The notes under the pieces are model-generated. The model was not told where the DNA came from. It was given only the letters and a program-made list of their open reading frames with translations, and ran no database searches. The position numbers were made by a program, and so were the translations under genes. From Hydrogenophaga sp. (GTDB taxonomy: Bacteria; Pseudomonadota; Gammaproteobacteria; Burkholderiales; Burkholderiaceae_C): a stretch of 14,197 bases of DNA. Where the stretch lies: NCBI GenBank assembly GCA_021154985.1, contig JAJNQE010000175.1, forward strand, positions 1 to 14,197, given 5' to 3'. Within the stretch, counting starts at the first letter, position 1; every line of letters begins with the position of its first letter. Positions 13,481-14,197 of this stretch are shown piece by piece.

Positions 13481-13822
13481 ATGAAACAGATCACCGCCAT
13501 CTTCCAGCCGCACCGCCTGGAGCAGGTCGAGCAGGCCCTGCACGCCATGCCGCACCTGCCCGGCTTCACCGTGCACGCCGCACGTGGCCCTGCCCGCGGG
13601 CACGGCACCGAGCACCGCTTCGATGTCGACGAGTGGCTGCCCGATGCCCACGAGAAGCTCGTGCTCGTCATGTTCTGCGCCGACGCGCTGGCCACGCCCC
13701 TGGTCGATGCCATTGCCCAAGCGGCCCACACCGGCCAGATCGGCGACGGCATGGTCGCCGTCACGGAACTGACCGATTTGGTGCGCATACGCACCGGTGA
13801 ACGCGGCGACGCCGCCGTCTGA
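13481..13822 (+). CDS. PII-like signalling protein within the czc operon
   Basis: The 113-residue product has the length and nucleotide-binding motifs of PII proteins: a B-loop TGQIGDG (84-90) and a C-loop VRIRTGERG (101-109). The T-loop region (about 36-56) differs from GlnB/GlnK and has no tyrosine, so uridylylation at Tyr51 is not possible. Position between czcB and czcA matches the PII-NG group, which comparative work on the PII superfamily found linked to heavy-metal efflux genes. Inference: it senses ATP/ADP or a metal and tunes CzcA, perhaps by direct contact. Start at 13481 is 10 bp after czcB; czcA starts 13 bp after the stop. Confidence 0.88.
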   Translation: MKQITAIFQPHRLEQVEQALHAMPHLPGFTVHAARGPARGHGTEHRFDVDEWLPDAHEKLVLVMFCADALATPLVDAIAQAAHTGQIGDGMVAVTELTDLVRIRTGERGDAAV

Positions 13823-13835
13823 ACGAGCTCACACC

Positions 13836-14197
13836 ATGTTCGAAAAACTCATCCGTTTTGCCATTGATCAGCGGTGGCTGGTCCTGTTGCTGGTGTTGGG
13901 AATGGCCGCGCTCGGCATTTACAACTACCAGCGTCTGCCCATCGACGCCGTGCCCGACATCACCAATGTGCAGGTCCAGGTCAACACCTCGGCGCCAGGG
14001 TATTCGCCGCTGGAATCAGAACAGCGCATCACTTTCCCGGTCGAGACCGCGATGGCCGGCCTGCCCAACCTGGAGCAGACCCGTTCAATCTCGCGTTATG
14101 GTTTGTCGCAAGTGACCGTGATCTTCAAGGACGGCACCGACATTTATTTTGCGCGCCAGCTCGTCAACGAACGGATCCAGGAAGCCAAGGACAAGCT
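13836..14197 (+). CDS. czcA: CzcA-type heavy-metal RND efflux pump, N-terminal part
   Basis: The first 120 codons are present and the gene runs off the window; complete CzcA proteins have about 1,050 residues. The start MFEKLIRFAIDQRW, a first membrane helix (about 13-30), LPIDAVPDITNVQVQVNT, SPLESEQRITFPVETAMAGL and VTVIFKDGTDIYFARQLVNE are signature segments of the HME-RND family. This inner-membrane pump uses proton influx to drive cations from periplasm or cytosol through CzcC. CzcA-like versus CusA-like specificity lies in the transmembrane segment 4 motif, outside the window, but czcI and the CzcB type favour Zn, Co or Cd. Confidence 0.93.
   Translation, partial: MFEKLIRFAIDQRWLVLLLVLGMAALGIYNYQRLPIDAVPDITNVQVQVNTSAPGYSPLESEQRITFPVETAMAGLPNLEQTRSISRYGLSQVTVIFKDGTDIYFARQLVNERIQEAKDK

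Noticed and set aside
12880..13794. 304-codon minus-strand frame opposite czcB and the PII-like gene
   Set aside because: It is an antisense shadow of two recognisable genes.
1..14197. CRISPR array, tRNA or rRNA genes
   Set aside because: No regularly spaced direct repeats and no recognisable tRNA or rRNA segment were seen on reading both strands.

Overview
The window is GC-rich DNA from a Gram-negative betaproteobacterium, most likely Burkholderiales and probably Comamonadaceae-like. The Comamonadaceae-type trimeric porin, the CopK-family protein and the czcI-czcC-czcB arrangement, all typical of that group, point this way; the species cannot be told from sequence alone. It is an accessory metal-resistance region with a pile-up of insertion sequences at its left edge.

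Positions 1-4007 are mobile DNA. The right end of an IS3-family element (1-140) is followed by an IS21-family element (about 190-4007; istA and istB on the minus strand). Its right terminus has been split from istB by a nested IS110-family element of the IS1111 type (about 245-1700). The nested element has a 13-bp perfect subterminal inverted repeat, and the roughly 260 bp downstream of its transposase is the expected place for a bridge/seekRNA.

Positions 4008-8504 are a copper-handling block. A CopK-family periplasmic protein is encoded on the plus strand behind a CusR/CopR-like palindrome and ends at a strong terminator. Facing it, on the minus strand, runs cueR, a methionine-rich lipoprotein gene, copZ and a Cu(I) P1B-type ATPase gene. 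A MerR-type operator lies in front of cueR. The inferred division of labour is CueR sensing cytosolic Cu(I), CopZ carrying it to the ATPase, the ATPase exporting it to the periplasm, and the lipoprotein and CopK-like protein acting in the envelope. A short remnant of another copper-chaperone gene lies upstream of the operator.

Positions 8505-9890 hold a general porin with a hairpin-rich leader and its own terminator. Positions 9891-14197 hold the start of a czc-type operon: czcI, czcC, czcB, a PII-like gene and the first 120 codons of czcA, which runs off the window. CzcC (outer membrane), CzcB (periplasmic adaptor) and CzcA (inner-membrane RND pump) would form a proton-driven efflux complex for divalent cations such as Zn, Co and Cd.

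The points most worth pursuing are the PII-like gene between czcB and czcA, the CopK homologue that has lost the methionines expected to bind Cu(I), the lipoprotein with about 21 % methionine, the Cys-Cys-Cys tail on CopZ, and the IS1111-type RNA region. No metal two-component regulator (copRS, czcRS) is present in the window.
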